This document shows positions 17,472 through 27,096 of a DNA stretch of 64,000 nt, piece after piece. How positions within the stretch are numbered: position 1 is the first letter of the stretch; each line of letters starts with the position of its first letter. Location: contig CBDCAS010000022.1 in assembly GCA_965214015.1 (NCBI GenBank), forward strand, positions 186,001 through 250,000. The letters run 5' to 3'. Below the pieces are notes generated by a model. It was not told the DNA's origin, made no database searches, and was given only the letters and a program-made list of their open reading frames with translations. The position numbers were made by a program, and so were the translations under genes. Source of the stretch: CBDCAS01 sp965214015 (GTDB lineage Bacteria > Pseudomonadota > Gammaproteobacteria > Coxiellales > Coxiellaceae).

Positions 17472-18974
17472 TTAATGACCTAATATAGGAGCATTACTTT
17501 GCTGAAGATTGTTAGTAAAGTGGTGGTAGCGCTGTGCTTCTTTTTGACACGTATTTTTAAATAAACTGAAATAATTTAATTGAGTGTTTGGTTTATTTAA
17601 AAGAGTCAATAATTTAGATTGAATCAAATCAATCAGTTTTTGTAAAAATGTGATAGCGTCTGGATTTCTACCTTGCATATGTTTTTGAATACGATCTAAT
17701 GACGCTAGGACGTGCTGATCATGCTTATTAAGATATTTTATTAAAAGTTCGGAGGGTTGGTAGTTTAATGTAAGTTCAAATTTTTGTGGATGGTCTGGTA
17801 ACAGTATGTCGAGTATATTATCTTCTTGTTTAATTTCATATTGCTTCGAAAACCAGCCCAGCAGCGCATCTTCTCTTGCTTTTTTTAACTTTTTAATAAT
17901 ATTGATTCTCTCTAGTTGTAGAAGATTAAGTATTGTTTGATAAGCATCTTGGTCAATACCAAAAAGCCTATCTTTTTGTTGTAGCTGCTTTTGTAAATAA
18001 ACAATAAGATCTTTTGTATTGCTTAAAAAATTGTAATAGGTCAGTTGGCTGCGATGACTGCTTAAAGGATTGGTTGGAGCCCATTTTGTAAGTTCATAAT
18101 CAATATATTCGGACAAGTGATTTTGACATAATGTATCATACATATACTGATGTAAAGAAGGCTGTGTTATATTATCTACTAGATTTTCGTTTGGTTCATA
18201 CTTGTCATTGACTTGATCAAAAATAGTTTTTAGTGAGTCATCTTTTTGAGTAATTCCTATCCCTTGGATCGATTTTATAGAGTCCTCGCATAGTTTATCT
18301 TCATCGTAACCTTTTAATCTAAGATAGGTTTGAAGCTTTAAATGAACATTTTTTGGCAGTAGCATTGAAAAATCGGAAAATAAGGTATGAGTTGGGGTTA
18401 TGATATCGTAAATAGCAGTTTGCTTAGGATCAGTATAGTATTCATTTACTTGCTTTTTATCCTCAGTTAAATCTAAAGCATTTATATATTCCTGAGCTTC
18501 GTTTTCGGTCACTGGACCGCAATCATCAATTAGTGTCAGCGTTATTTTTTTATCTTTATATTGTTCTTGTTCGGCAATGTGATGTGCTTGGTGGGCTAAT
18601 AAGTTGGCTTTGCATTTCCAGGGCTTATATTTATTTTCTATATCGCATAAACGAAATTGATCGTATTCTACAGACAGATACCCCTCTTTTGTATTTTCAT
18701 TTAGTTTATTGGTTAATTCCTGAAATGCCTCAATAGCTCTACCGTGATTTTCCTTGTTTGGATCATCACGATCAGACTGCCTATTAGAGCCGATCATAAT
18801 GATAAGCTTCTCATTAGCTTTTCTCATGTTTTGAATAGCTTTATATAGGGTGTGTTCTGTATTTACTGTATAATTCTTTTTTTCTTCATCATATTGAAAT
18901 ATCTTATTCGCACAGCCATCAAAATCGAGTGAAACAACTTGAATAGTTTGGAAATCTTGGTTATTACTGCACAT
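17472..18974 (-). CDS. Large protein with N-terminal HAD-like domain, unknown function
   Basis: 500 residues. The N-terminal 160 residues look like a haloacid dehalogenase-type fold: VVSLDFDGC (Asp17 and Asp19, motif I), LIIMIGSNRQS (Ser63, motif II), a Lys-rich YKPWKCK segment (about 116-122, possible motif III) and LTLIDDCG (Asp150, Asp151, motif IV). The rest is long, helical, Lys/Gln/Leu-rich and unrecognised, with likely coiled-coil stretches around residues 330-400. No signal peptide or membrane segment. It is transcribed alone, opposite to both neighbours. Large HAD-like proteins with unknown C-terminal parts occur among Legionella and Coxiella secreted effectors; calling this one an effector is inference. 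Confidence 0.55.
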   Translation of the reverse strand: MCSNNQDFQTIQVVSLDFDGCANKIFQYDEEKKNYTVNTEHTLYKAIQNMRKANEKLIIMIGSNRQSDRDDPNKENHGRAIEAFQELTNKLNENTKEGYLSVEYDQFRLCDIENKYKPWKCKANLLAHQAHHIAEQEQYKDKKITLTLIDDCGPVTENEAQEYINALDLTEDKKQVNEYYTDPKQTAIYDIITPTHTLFSDFSMLLPKNVHLKLQTYLRLKGYDEDKLCEDSIKSIQGIGITQKDDSLKTIFDQVNDKYEPNENLVDNITQPSLHQYMYDTLCQNHLSEYIDYELTKWAPTNPLSSHRSQLTYYNFLSNTKDLIVYLQKQLQQKDRLFGIDQDAYQTILNLLQLERINIIKKLKKAREDALLGWFSKQYEIKQEDNILDILLPDHPQKFELTLNYQPSELLIKYLNKHDQHVLASLDRIQKHMQGRNPDAITFLQKLIDLIQSKLLTLLNKPNTQLNYFSLFKNTCQKEAQRYHHFTNNLQQSNAPILGH

Positions 18975-19047
18975 CTATGTATCTTTTCATTTATGACTTC
19001 TTTAATATTATAGATTACAATACTCATTTTTTTAAAGCGAGATTTTT

Positions 19048-19719
19048 ATGTCCAATCTTTTGCCTTTAAACAATCAGTTACATAATTATTTGTTGTCTCA
19101 TTCATTACGGGAACCTGATGCGCTAAACGCATTAAGAGAAGAGACGCTTAAGTTGCCAGATGCTGGCATGATGACTTTGCCTGATCAAGCGCAGTTTATT
19201 CAGTGCCTGCTAATGTTAATGAGGGCCAAGCGGGTGATCGAAGTGGGTAGCTTTACGGGTTATGCGACCGGTTGGATGGCATTGGCACTACCGAAAGAAG
19301 GCCAATTGATTGCTTGTGATGTGAATCAGTCACACGTTGCTATGGGGCAGCCTTACTGGGAACAATTGGGGATATCGGAGCAGATTGATGTCCGTATTGC
19401 CGATGCAGCCAAAACCTTGAATGACTTAGTAGCGCATCAGGCCGGAGCATTTGATGCGATCTTTATTGATGCGGATAAATTAAATTACGATACCTATTAT
19501 GAATTATCGTTACAGTTGGTGCGTACTGGTGGCTTAATTATATTTGATAATTTATTGTGGTCGGGAAAGGTCGCCGATTTAGAGCAACAAGATAAGACAA
19601 CGCAACATTTGCGTTACCTAACGGATAAATTACACAATGATAAGCGAGTGTCTTTTAGTTTAGTGACCGTTGCTGATGGTATGGGCTTAGTGATAAAACA
19701 AAAAAATAATAAATTATAG
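19048..19719 (+). CDS. SAM-dependent O-methyltransferase (CCoAOMT family)
   Basis: 223 residues in the class I methyltransferase fold. Motif I for SAM binding is VIEVGSFTGYAT (about 61-72); IACDVNQSHVAM gives the acidic residue for the SAM ribose; AIFIDADKLNYDTYY and IIFDNLLWSGKV are the family's metal-binding and active-site blocks. The substrate is a catechol-like or other small hydroxylated molecule, unknown here. Its end overlaps convergent pyrE by six bases. The first 47 residues form the usual helical cap. Confidence 0.88.
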   Translation: MSNLLPLNNQLHNYLLSHSLREPDALNALREETLKLPDAGMMTLPDQAQFIQCLLMLMRAKRVIEVGSFTGYATGWMALALPKEGQLIACDVNQSHVAMGQPYWEQLGISEQIDVRIADAAKTLNDLVAHQAGAFDAIFIDADKLNYDTYYELSLQLVRTGGLIIFDNLLWSGKVADLEQQDKTTQHLRYLTDKLHNDKRVSFSLVTVADGMGLVIKQKNNKL

Positions 19720-20358
19720 GATGCCGTACTGTTTTTGATAGTGTTCCATCGGTGTGATCCATTGGTGGAACTCTTTATTTTGGTGAATATAGTGCATCAG
19801 GTCAGTGAGGGTGATAATGCTGTGTACGGGGATGTTAAATTGTGCCATCGCTTCTTGTACGGCAGATTGTTGACCTTGGCCTCGTTCCTGGCGGTCAAAG
19901 GCAATTAGCACTCCAGTTAAATGAGCGTTATGAGGTTTTATAAGCTGGATGGTTTCACCTAATGTGGTCCCTGCTGAAATTACATCATCAACCATCACGA
20001 TGCGGCCTCTAAGAGGTGCCCCGACAAAGCTGCCTTTATCGCCGTAGTCTTTGGTCTCTTTGCGATTAAAACAATAGGCTAGCTTTTTTTTATGTTGTGT
20101 GTAGAGCGCTATAGTAGTTGTTGTGACTAATGGAATGCCTTTATAGGCAGGGCCGTAGAGGAGATCGTAGGATAGATTCGACTCTAATAAGGCAGTTGCA
20201 TAATAATTGCCGAGTCTAGCGAGACTATCTCCTGTTTGGAAGGTACCTGAGTTAAAAAAATAGGGACTGACACGACCTGATTTTAAGGTAAATTGACCAA
20301 ATTGTAGGGCTTTATGTTTTAATAAAAACTCGATAAAGTGACGCTGGTATGCTGGCAT
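19714..20358 (-). CDS. pyrE: Orotate phosphoribosyltransferase
   Basis: Joins orotate to PRPP to give OMP in pyrimidine synthesis. 214 residues, as in E. coli. Opening YQRHFIEFLLKHKALQFG and FTLKSGRVSPYFFNSG are diagnostic, followed by LLYGPAYKGIPL and the PRPP loop MVDDVISAGTTL. I choose ATG 20358 (MPAYQRHF) because the family begins here; an in-frame TTG six codons upstream is weaker. Neither has a strong Shine-Dalgarno. Divergent from the glycosyltransferase gene with only about 40 bases between, a tight shared promoter region. Confidence 0.95.
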   Translation of the reverse strand: MPAYQRHFIEFLLKHKALQFGQFTLKSGRVSPYFFNSGTFQTGDSLARLGNYYATALLESNLSYDLLYGPAYKGIPLVTTTTIALYTQHKKKLAYCFNRKETKDYGDKGSFVGAPLRGRIVMVDDVISAGTTLGETIQLIKPHNAHLTGVLIAFDRQERGQGQQSAVQEAMAQFNIPVHSIITLTDLMHYIHQNKEFHQWITPMEHYQKQYGIL

Positions 20359-20400
20359 AATAGTATATTTGTACAATAAGTTAGGGACTTGATTCTAACA

Positions 20401-21435
20401 ATGGGCACCGAAGATCTCAAACAATTAGCACTTTTTCGTTGGTCTGCTATCGGTGATATTGTCATGATGGTACCGTTAGTGCGTGCTCTGCAACGAAGTC
20501 ACTTAAATCTCGATATGACATGGATTACAGGTCGCTTAGCTTATAGTCTTTTGGAAGGCTTATCTGGAATTGATTTTATAGTCATTGATAAGCCTCATTC
20601 TCTGTTGGATTTTTTAACGCTATCTCGCCAGTTGCAACACGCATCCTACGATATCTTACTGGCTGCACAAGCAAGCTTGCGTGTGCATATCGTTTACCCA
20701 TTAATTAAAGCAACTCGTAAGATAGGCTTTGATCGTCAACGTGCGCGTGATGCCCATGGTTTATTCGTCAAAGAGCGTATTGAGTTTGGTTGTGAGCACT
20801 TAATCGATAGCTTTATGCGTTTTGCTCAAGCCTTAGGAGTTCAAGATACCGCGTTAGAATGGAATCTCCCGATTGATGAACAACAGAAGGATTGGGCAAA
20901 ACGGCAATTAGCTGTTAAGTCAGGTCCTTGGTTGGCCATCAATCCAATGGCAGGAAAGCGTGAACGTCGTTGGCCGTTAGAGTGTTATGCTCAGGCAATT
21001 GATCGCATAGTGGATCGTTGGAAGGTAAATATTGTATTAACGGGAGGCCCTAGTGTTGAAGAAAAAACATTTAGTCACACGATTGCTGATAAAACAACGG
21101 CTGATTGTTTAGTGTTAACGGGTCACACTAATTTGAAACAGATGGCTGCATTGTTAGGTGCTGTTGATGTTGTGCTTGCCCCAGATACAGGTCCTGTGCA
21201 TATTGCAACGGCAATGAATACGCCTGTGGTTGGTTTATATGCCGTGGCACCTCCTGAATTATCAGGTCCTTATTTATCGCAGCATTTGGTGGTTAATCGC
21301 TATCCTGATGCAGTTGCGCATATACTAAAAAAAGACCCTGATACAATTGCTTGGGGTAAGCGGGTGCATTCACTGGATGCAATGAAGTTAATTACGGTAG
21401 AGGATGTGATACAAAAATTAGGAGTAGTGTTGTGA
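20401..21435 (+). CDS. Glycosyltransferase family 9 (heptosyltransferase-like)
   Basis: About 344 residues in the GT-B fold of ADP-heptose:LPS heptosyltransferases, which add core sugars to lipid A on the cytoplasmic face. Seen: an N-terminal RWSAIGDIVMMVPLVRALQ (acceptor-side loop with Asp), a central AINPMAGKRERRWPLECYAQ with the donor phosphate-binding Lys/Arg, and the C-terminal GT9 hallmark APDTGPVHIATAMNTPVVGLY. I list ATG 20401; a TTG at 20389 is possible and neither is well placed behind AGGGA at 20383. The exact sugar is unknown. Stop overlaps the GTG of xth. Confidence 0.85.
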   Translation: MGTEDLKQLALFRWSAIGDIVMMVPLVRALQRSHLNLDMTWITGRLAYSLLEGLSGIDFIVIDKPHSLLDFLTLSRQLQHASYDILLAAQASLRVHIVYPLIKATRKIGFDRQRARDAHGLFVKERIEFGCEHLIDSFMRFAQALGVQDTALEWNLPIDEQQKDWAKRQLAVKSGPWLAINPMAGKRERRWPLECYAQAIDRIVDRWKVNIVLTGGPSVEEKTFSHTIADKTTADCLVLTGHTNLKQMAALLGAVDVVLAPDTGPVHIATAMNTPVVGLYAVAPPELSGPYLSQHLVVNRYPDAVAHILKKDPDTIAWGKRVHSLDAMKLITVEDVIQKLGVVL

Positions 21436-22205
21436 GAGTTATTTCAATTAATGTTAACGGTATTCGCGCTGCGATTCGCAAGGGGCTTTTTGATTGGCTT
21501 AATAAACAGTGCGCAGAGATCATTTGCTTGCAGGAAACTAAGGCCCAAATGGAGGTATTAGGGAAAGAAAATTTTGAATTGCCCGGTTATTATCATTATT
21601 TTCACGATGCTAAGAAAAAAGGCTATAGCGGTGTTGGCATCTATTGTCGTGCTCAACCCAATCAAATTATCACAGGTCTAGGATGGCCTGATGTTGATAA
21701 TGAAGGTCGTTATATACAAGCTGATTTTGATCATTTCAGTGTGGCTTCTTTATATATGCCTTCTGGTAGTAGTGCTCAAGTGCGTCAGGAGATTAAATTT
21801 CATTTTATGGATCAATATTTAAAGATTTTAAAAAAGCAAATTAAAATGAAGCGTAATTTTATTATTTGTGGTGATTGGAATATTGTGCATAAAGAAATTG
21901 ATATTAAAAATTTTAAATCTAATCAAAAGAATTCAGGTTGTTTGCCTATAGAACGCGCTTGGTTGGATGATTTATTTAATAAAGTCGGCTTTGTCGATGC
22001 CTTTCGTGTGCTTAATCACCAGCCGAATCAGTATACTTGGTGGTCTAATCGAGGGCGAGCCTGGGCTAATAATGTAGGATGGCGTATTGACTACCAGGTA
22101 ATCTCCCCTGAATTGAAAAACCAAGTGCAGAAAGTAAGTATTTATAAAGAAGAACGTTTCTCTGATCATGCCCCGTTAATAGTCGATTATAATGGTAGGT
22201 TCTAG
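21432..22205 (+). CDS. xth: Exodeoxyribonuclease III (AP endonuclease)
   Basis: Cuts DNA at abasic sites and removes blocked 3' ends in base-excision repair. 257 residues, of the ExoIII/EEP phosphatase fold: SINVNGIRAA, IICLQETKAQ (metal Glu), GYSGVGIYCR, ICGDWNIVHKEIDIKN (Asp, Asn), WWSNRGRAWANNVGWRIDY and the final RFSDHAPLIVDY (catalytic Asp-His). Starts at GTG overlapping the upstream TGA; ends four bases inside convergent rph. Confidence 0.95.
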   Translation: MRVISINVNGIRAAIRKGLFDWLNKQCAEIICLQETKAQMEVLGKENFELPGYYHYFHDAKKKGYSGVGIYCRAQPNQIITGLGWPDVDNEGRYIQADFDHFSVASLYMPSGSSAQVRQEIKFHFMDQYLKILKKQIKMKRNFIICGDWNIVHKEIDIKNFKSNQKNSGCLPIERAWLDDLFNKVGFVDAFRVLNHQPNQYTWWSNRGRAWANNVGWRIDYQVISPELKNQVQKVSIYKEERFSDHAPLIVDYNGRF

Positions 22206-22924
22206 GGTCTGTTTAATATTTCTTTTTGTAATGCAATAATTTGGCGAATGCCGCCTTTAGCAAGACTAAGTAACTCGTTGAGTTGATGTTGTTGAAGTGT
22301 TTCTCCCTCAGCAGTTCCTTGTATTTCGATAAAGGCCTCGTTCTCTGTCATAACAATGTTCATATCGGTATGTGCTTTGGAGTCTTCGGCATAATCTAGA
22401 TCAAGAATAGCGTTTCCATCATAAATACCGACAGAGACACCGGCGATCATATGCTTTAATGGATCTTTTATGATTTTTTTTTGGTATTGTAAGGAGCGAA
22501 TCGCATCTACCAGTGCGATACATGAACCACTAATTGCTGCAGTACGTGTACCAGCATCAGCCTGAAGGACATCGCAATCGATTTTGATTGTATATCCCTC
22601 TAATGCTGTAAGATCAACCGCTGCACGAAGTGAGCGTCCGATTAAACGTTGAATTTCGATAGTACGACTTTTTTGTCGACCTCGTACTGCTTCACGACCC
22701 ATGCGCTCGGTTGTAGAACGCGGTAACATGCCATATTCGCCTGTGACCCATCCTCTACCAGAATCCTTTAAAAAATGGGGAACCCCTTCTTCAACGCTTG
22801 CAGTGCAAATAATTTTAGTATTACCAAAGCAGGTCAAAACTGAACCTTCAGCATATTTGATAAAATGGCGTGTGAAAGAAATGGGTCTTAATTCATCGAA
22901 TTTTCGTTTACTGATACGTTGCAT
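22202..22924 (-). CDS. rph: Ribonuclease PH
   Basis: Phosphorolytic 3'-5' exoribonuclease that trims tRNA 3' ends. 240 residues, full length, so unlike the frameshifted E. coli K-12 copy. Motifs: RPISFTRHFIKYAEGSVL, GWVTGEYGMLPRSTTERMGRE, the phosphate-binding arginines in GRQKSRTIEIQRLIGRSLR, and DCDVLQADAGTRTAAISG. The C-terminal part keeps MNIVMTENEAFIEIQGTAEG. Divergent from yicC across 71 bases, the standard gammaproteobacterial arrangement. Confidence 0.97.
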   Translation of the reverse strand: MQRISKRKFDELRPISFTRHFIKYAEGSVLTCFGNTKIICTASVEEGVPHFLKDSGRGWVTGEYGMLPRSTTERMGREAVRGRQKSRTIEIQRLIGRSLRAAVDLTALEGYTIKIDCDVLQADAGTRTAAISGSCIALVDAIRSLQYQKKIIKDPLKHMIAGVSVGIYDGNAILDLDYAEDSKAHTDMNIVMTENEAFIEIQGTAEGETLQQHQLNELLSLAKGGIRQIIALQKEILNRP

Positions 22925-22995
22925 TAGCGAATCTCTTAGTCAATAAAAACGGCGGCAGTATAATTGAAATCAATTAAATATGATATGATGCGCAC

Positions 22996-23859
22996 ATGAT
23001 TTCTAGCATGACCGGCTTTTTTAGACAAAATTACAATGATTCACAGGGTACTTTTGTCTGGGAATTGCGTACAGTGAATCACCGCTATTTGGATATTTAT
23101 CTGCGTTGTCCTGATCTTTTTCGTGGTCAAGAGGTACAAATTCGAGAGGTCATTCAAAAGCATCTCTCACGTGGCAAGGTGGAGGCGACTTTAAAATTTA
23201 TACCAGGGCCTAAGTTGCCTATTAAATTGTCAGTTAATACTTGTTTATTAGAAAAATTATCGCAAGCAGAAAAACAGGTTCGCTGCTTTTTTCCAGATGC
23301 CACGATGAATATTACCGATATTTTACTCTGGAAAGACATGCTGCAAACTACTGAAATGGATAGTCAGGTTTTAAATAGTACGATGTTAGCTCTATTAGAA
23401 GAAGTCTTAGTAGGATTAGTATCAACACGTCAGCGTGAAGGGGCAAAGTTATGTGAATTTATTCAATTGAATACTCAAAAAATTAAGATTGAAGTAGAGA
23501 AAATAAAACAAACTTTACCTGAGATACTAACAGCAGAACGTCATCGTATTTTGCAGCGATTATGTGAAGTACAAGATCAACTGGATGAACATCGCCTAGA
23601 ACAAGAAATGGTAATTTGGGCCCAACGTGCTGATGTGGCCGAAGAATTACAGCGTTTGGGGGCACACTTACAAGAGGTAGAGTGTGTGTTACAAAGAGGA
23701 GATGTTGTGGGTCGTCGTTTGGATTTTTTAATGCAGGAATTAAATCGAGAAGCCAATACATTGAGTAGTAAGTCTATGCATGTCGGTATGACTCAGTCTG
23801 CTGTAGAAATTAAAGTTTTAATCGAACAAATGCGTGAGCAAGTTCAAAATATCGAGTGA
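22996..23859 (+). CDS. yicC: YicC-family endoribonuclease
   Basis: 287 residues, the usual length. It opens with ISSMTGFFRQ and WELRTVNHRYLDIYLRCPD, the conserved N-terminal domain, and ends with the DUF1732 helical region (RRLDFLMQELNREANTLSSKS, then IKVLIEQMREQVQNIE). YicC proteins have been reported as RNases acting on small RNAs such as RyhB in E. coli; that is family knowledge. A TATGAT box at 22979-22984 sits just before the ATG and could be its promoter. gmk follows after four bases, so the two are co-translated. Confidence 0.93.
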   Translation: MISSMTGFFRQNYNDSQGTFVWELRTVNHRYLDIYLRCPDLFRGQEVQIREVIQKHLSRGKVEATLKFIPGPKLPIKLSVNTCLLEKLSQAEKQVRCFFPDATMNITDILLWKDMLQTTEMDSQVLNSTMLALLEEVLVGLVSTRQREGAKLCEFIQLNTQKIKIEVEKIKQTLPEILTAERHRILQRLCEVQDQLDEHRLEQEMVIWAQRADVAEELQRLGAHLQEVECVLQRGDVVGRRLDFLMQELNREANTLSSKSMHVGMTQSAVEIKVLIEQMREQVQNIE

Positions 23860-23863
23860 GCCT

Positions 23864-24493
23864 ATGGATCAGTCAACTTTAGGGCGATTATATATTGTGG
23901 CTGCTCCTTCAGGGGGTGGTAAAACCAGTTTAGTCAAACAATTAGTAAAACGTTTTGATCATCTTAAAGTATCTATTTCTTATACGACGCGTTCTTTACG
24001 CCCAGGAGAAGTAGATGATGAAAGTTATCACTTTATTAGTGAAGATACATTTCAGACTATGATTTTGAATAAAGATTTTTTGGAGTATGCAAAGATTTAT
24101 GGCCATTATTATGGTACATCGCATCATTGGATATTAAAGCAATTAAGAAAAAGTGTGGATATTATATTAGAAATTGATTGGCAAGGTGCCCGACAAATAG
24201 CTCATTTGTTTCCTTCAGCAGTCTCTATCTTTATTTTACCGCCTTCACGCGCTATTTTATTAGAGCGTTTGCGAGCTCGCCAGCAAGATTCTGATGAAGC
24301 GATTGATCAACGTATGAACGAGGCAGTGAATGAAATGCGCCACTGCCATGAGTTTGATTATCTTGTGGTTAATGATCAGTTTGATCAAGCGCTAGAAGAT
24401 TTGACCCACATTGTTCGTGCTCAAAGGCTAGTTTGCGATCGTCAAAAGCTTGAGCAGGCAGATTTGCTGGCAGATCTACTAGAAAACCAGTAA
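23864..24493 (+). CDS. gmk: Guanylate kinase
   Basis: Phosphorylates GMP to GDP. 209 residues. P-loop IVAAPSGGGKTSLV, GMP-binding SYTTRSLRPGE and DDESYHFI, Walker-B-like DIILEIDWQGARQ and lid region with arginines in LLERLRARQQDSDEAI. ATG 23864 is chosen because it lies just after GAGTGAG and the family N-terminus fits; an in-frame ATG 30 bases upstream lies within yicC. Upstream partner yicC, downstream rpoZ and spoT: the gmk-rpoZ-spoT order links GTP synthesis to (p)ppGpp control. Confidence 0.96.
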   Translation: MDQSTLGRLYIVAAPSGGGKTSLVKQLVKRFDHLKVSISYTTRSLRPGEVDDESYHFISEDTFQTMILNKDFLEYAKIYGHYYGTSHHWILKQLRKSVDIILEIDWQGARQIAHLFPSAVSIFILPPSRAILLERLRARQQDSDEAIDQRMNEAVNEMRHCHEFDYLVVNDQFDQALEDLTHIVRAQRLVCDRQKLEQADLLADLLENQ

Positions 24494-24632
24494 AATAAAA
24501 GCTCTGATAAGAAATAGAGTATTGAATTTCTTTATAAATTATCCGTTTTTTGGATTGAATAGATACACTTTTATCTGTAGGCTGTTTTTTATCGGGAATT
24601 TGAAAAATTTAATGAATTCAAGAGGTTAAAGT

Positions 24633-24848
24633 ATGGCTAGAGTTACTGTAGAAGATTGTTTGCAGAATGTTGAAAATCGTTTTGACCTTGTTATTAAAGC
24701 AGCTCGGCGTGCTCATATGCTGGAGTTAGGTGAGGCAGACTCTCAGGTTCCTATTGATAATGATAAACCGACTGTGATTGCTTTGCGTGAGATCTCTGAG
24801 AATTTTGATATTACTAAAACGCGTAGAAGTTTAGCAGAGGACGCTTAA
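24633..24848 (+). CDS. rpoZ: RNA polymerase omega subunit
   Basis: Small subunit that stabilises beta' in RNA polymerase and forms part of a ppGpp site. 71 residues, somewhat short against 91 in E. coli, truncated at the variable C-terminus. It keeps the conserved core MARVTVEDCLQNVENRFDLV, then AARRAHMLE and KPTVIALREI. Ribosome binding site AGAGG lies ten bases before ATG. Between gmk and spoT, the standard place. Confidence 0.95.
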   Translation: MARVTVEDCLQNVENRFDLVIKAARRAHMLELGEADSQVPIDNDKPTVIALREISENFDITKTRRSLAEDA

Positions 24849-24972
24849 GCTTTGCTTCTGTATATACCTTGATATGTCTATAGAATCTGAGTCTTCTTAA
24901 TCTTATAGTTAGTACAAAAAGAAATCTGTTTGGCTGGATTATTTTAAGTCATTGTAAATTTGGTGGAGGATC

Positions 24973-27096
24973 ATGCGTCTTTTTAAGAAGCTGAGGCGAA
25001 AACTTGTCTATCTTGATGAGCCATCAGTCGATCAAATCTATCAGGCCTATCTAGTGGCATTAAGAGCCCATCGAGGGCAAAAGCGTCGTACAGGTGAACC
25101 TTATATTTCCCATCCCGTGTCAGTGGCTTGTATTTTAGCTGATATGAGACTGGACTCGCAAAGTATTATGGCTGCCTTATTACATGATGTCATTGAAGAT
25201 ACGGAAATTACCAAAGACATGATTGCCAAACAGTTTGGTTCTGTTGTTGCAGAGTTGGTAGATGGTGTCAGTAAGTTGACTCAAATGGAGTTTGTTAGCC
25301 ATGTTGAACAGCAAGCTGAGAATTTTCGTAAAATGTTGTTAGCTATGGCACGAGATATTCGTGTGATTTTAGTTAAGTTAGCAGATCGTTTACATAATAT
25401 GCGCACACTAGGTTCTTTAAGCGTACAAAAAAAACAGCGTATTGCTAAAGAAACTTTAGAAATTTTTGCACCGATAGCAAAACGTTTGGGAATGCGAGAA
25501 TATTCTGTTGAGTTGGAAGAGCTTAGTTTTGCAGCATTGCATCCGCGACGTCATGCTATTATAAGAGAGGCGATTGGACGAGCGCGTGGAAATCGTAAAA
25601 AAGTCTTGAATCTGATTGAAAAAAATTTACAGCAAGGTCTGGCTAAAAGCCACCTTGGCTCTTTTGTGCTCAACGGTCGAGAAAAACATGTCTTTAGCCT
25701 TTATCGAAAAATGCGTGAGAAACGGTTGCCATTTGCAGAAGTGATGGATGTGTATGCATTTCGTATCATTGTAAGTAATGTTGATAGTTGTTACCGTGCT
25801 TTGGGTGTAATCCATAACTTATATAAACCGGTTCCTGAGCGTTTTAAAGATTATATTGCGATTCCAAAAGTAAATGGGTATCAATCCTTGCATACAACTT
25901 TATTTGGTCCTTATGGTTTGCCTATTGAAGTCCAGATTCGTACTACTGAAATGGATCGTATAGCAACCAGCGGTATTGCAGCCCATTGGTTGTATAAAAC
26001 CGATAGACAGGCAATGAATCACTCGCAATTACGTACCCAACAATGGATTCAGAGCTTATTGGAATTGCAGAGTAATGCGAGTAATTCATCAGAGTTTATT
26101 GAAAATGTTAAAGTTGATTTATTTCCAGATGAAGTCTATGTGTTTACACCAAAAGGTAAAATTATGGAATTACCTGCTGGTGCAACTGCCGTTGATTTTG
26201 CTTATGCAGTCCATACAGACATTGGTAATAGCTGTGTTGCTGTTAAGATTGATCATAAGCTAGCCCCTTTATCCTCACACCTTGTTAACGGGCAAACGAT
26301 TGAAGTAGTGACTGCATTACGTGCTCGACCGAATCCCGCCTGGCTTGATTTTATTGTCACTGGTAAAGCACGTAGCGCCATGCGTCATTTTCTTAAGAGT
26401 CAGCGTCGCACAGAATCTATTGTACTAGGTAAGCAGCTGCTTCAAAAATCTTTATCAGCTCTACATCTTTCTCTTAAAAAAATACCTTGGACAGTTATAA
26501 ATCGTTTCCTTAAAGAAACGGAACTTACTAGTTTTGATGATCTATTAGTCGAATTGGGTTTGGGTAATCGTGTAGCTGCGCTAGTAGCACAGCGTTTGTC
26601 AGATATTTTTCATGAGTCAGTAGACGGAGGCCATGTTAAAAAGCCTGAGGTGCTCGCTCCTTTAGTCATTAAAGGAACAGAGGGTATGTTGGTCAGTTAT
26701 GCCGCTTGTTGTTGCCCTATTCCAGGAGATCCCATTGTGGGTGTGTTAATGACAGGTAAAGGTATTATGGTGCATGTAGATCGCTGTTATCAATTAACAA
26801 AATTACGTCGGCATCCAGAAAAAATGATGTTGTTGCGATGGTCAGAAGGATTGATAGGAGATTTTTTAGTATCCATTAAGATTGATGTACTTAATCAGCG
26901 GGGTATTTTAGCACTCATAGCACAAGCTATTGCTGATGCGGAAGGTAATATTGAAAATATGAGTATTGAAGATCGGGACGGACAACATTATCTTGTTTTG
27001 TTTAAAATTATAGTTCGTGATCGTGTGCACTTTGCCAGTATTCTTCGTAGTCTGCGTAGAGTGCCAGCTATTGTAAAAATTATTAGAGGAGTTTAA
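24973..27096 (+). CDS. spoT: Bifunctional (p)ppGpp synthetase/hydrolase
   Basis: 707 residues, matching SpoT. N-terminal hydrolase HD domain is intact: SHPVSVA (His47), HDVIEDT (His71, Asp72, Glu75, Asp76) and a later LVKLADRLHNMRTLG. The synthetase domain keeps FRIIVSNVDSCYRALG, RFKDYIAIPKVNGYQSLHTT and EVQIRTTEMD. TGS domain (VFTPKGKIMELPAGATAVDFAYAVHT), a CCCPIPGD zinc/CC motif and a C-terminal ACT domain follow. The intact HD residues mean it can remove (p)ppGpp. GGTGGAGGATC gives a strong ribosome binding site before ATG. ridA overlaps its stop. Confidence 0.97.
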   Translation: MRLFKKLRRKLVYLDEPSVDQIYQAYLVALRAHRGQKRRTGEPYISHPVSVACILADMRLDSQSIMAALLHDVIEDTEITKDMIAKQFGSVVAELVDGVSKLTQMEFVSHVEQQAENFRKMLLAMARDIRVILVKLADRLHNMRTLGSLSVQKKQRIAKETLEIFAPIAKRLGMREYSVELEELSFAALHPRRHAIIREAIGRARGNRKKVLNLIEKNLQQGLAKSHLGSFVLNGREKHVFSLYRKMREKRLPFAEVMDVYAFRIIVSNVDSCYRALGVIHNLYKPVPERFKDYIAIPKVNGYQSLHTTLFGPYGLPIEVQIRTTEMDRIATSGIAAHWLYKTDRQAMNHSQLRTQQWIQSLLELQSNASNSSEFIENVKVDLFPDEVYVFTPKGKIMELPAGATAVDFAYAVHTDIGNSCVAVKIDHKLAPLSSHLVNGQTIEVVTALRARPNPAWLDFIVTGKARSAMRHFLKSQRRTESIVLGKQLLQKSLSALHLSLKKIPWTVINRFLKETELTSFDDLLVELGLGNRVAALVAQRLSDIFHESVDGGHVKKPEVLAPLVIKGTEGMLVSYAACCCPIPGDPIVGVLMTGKGIMVHVDRCYQLTKLRRHPEKMMLLRWSEGLIGDFLVSIKIDVLNQRGILALIAQAIADAEGNIENMSIEDRDGQHYLVLFKIIVRDRVHFASILRSLRRVPAIVKIIRGV

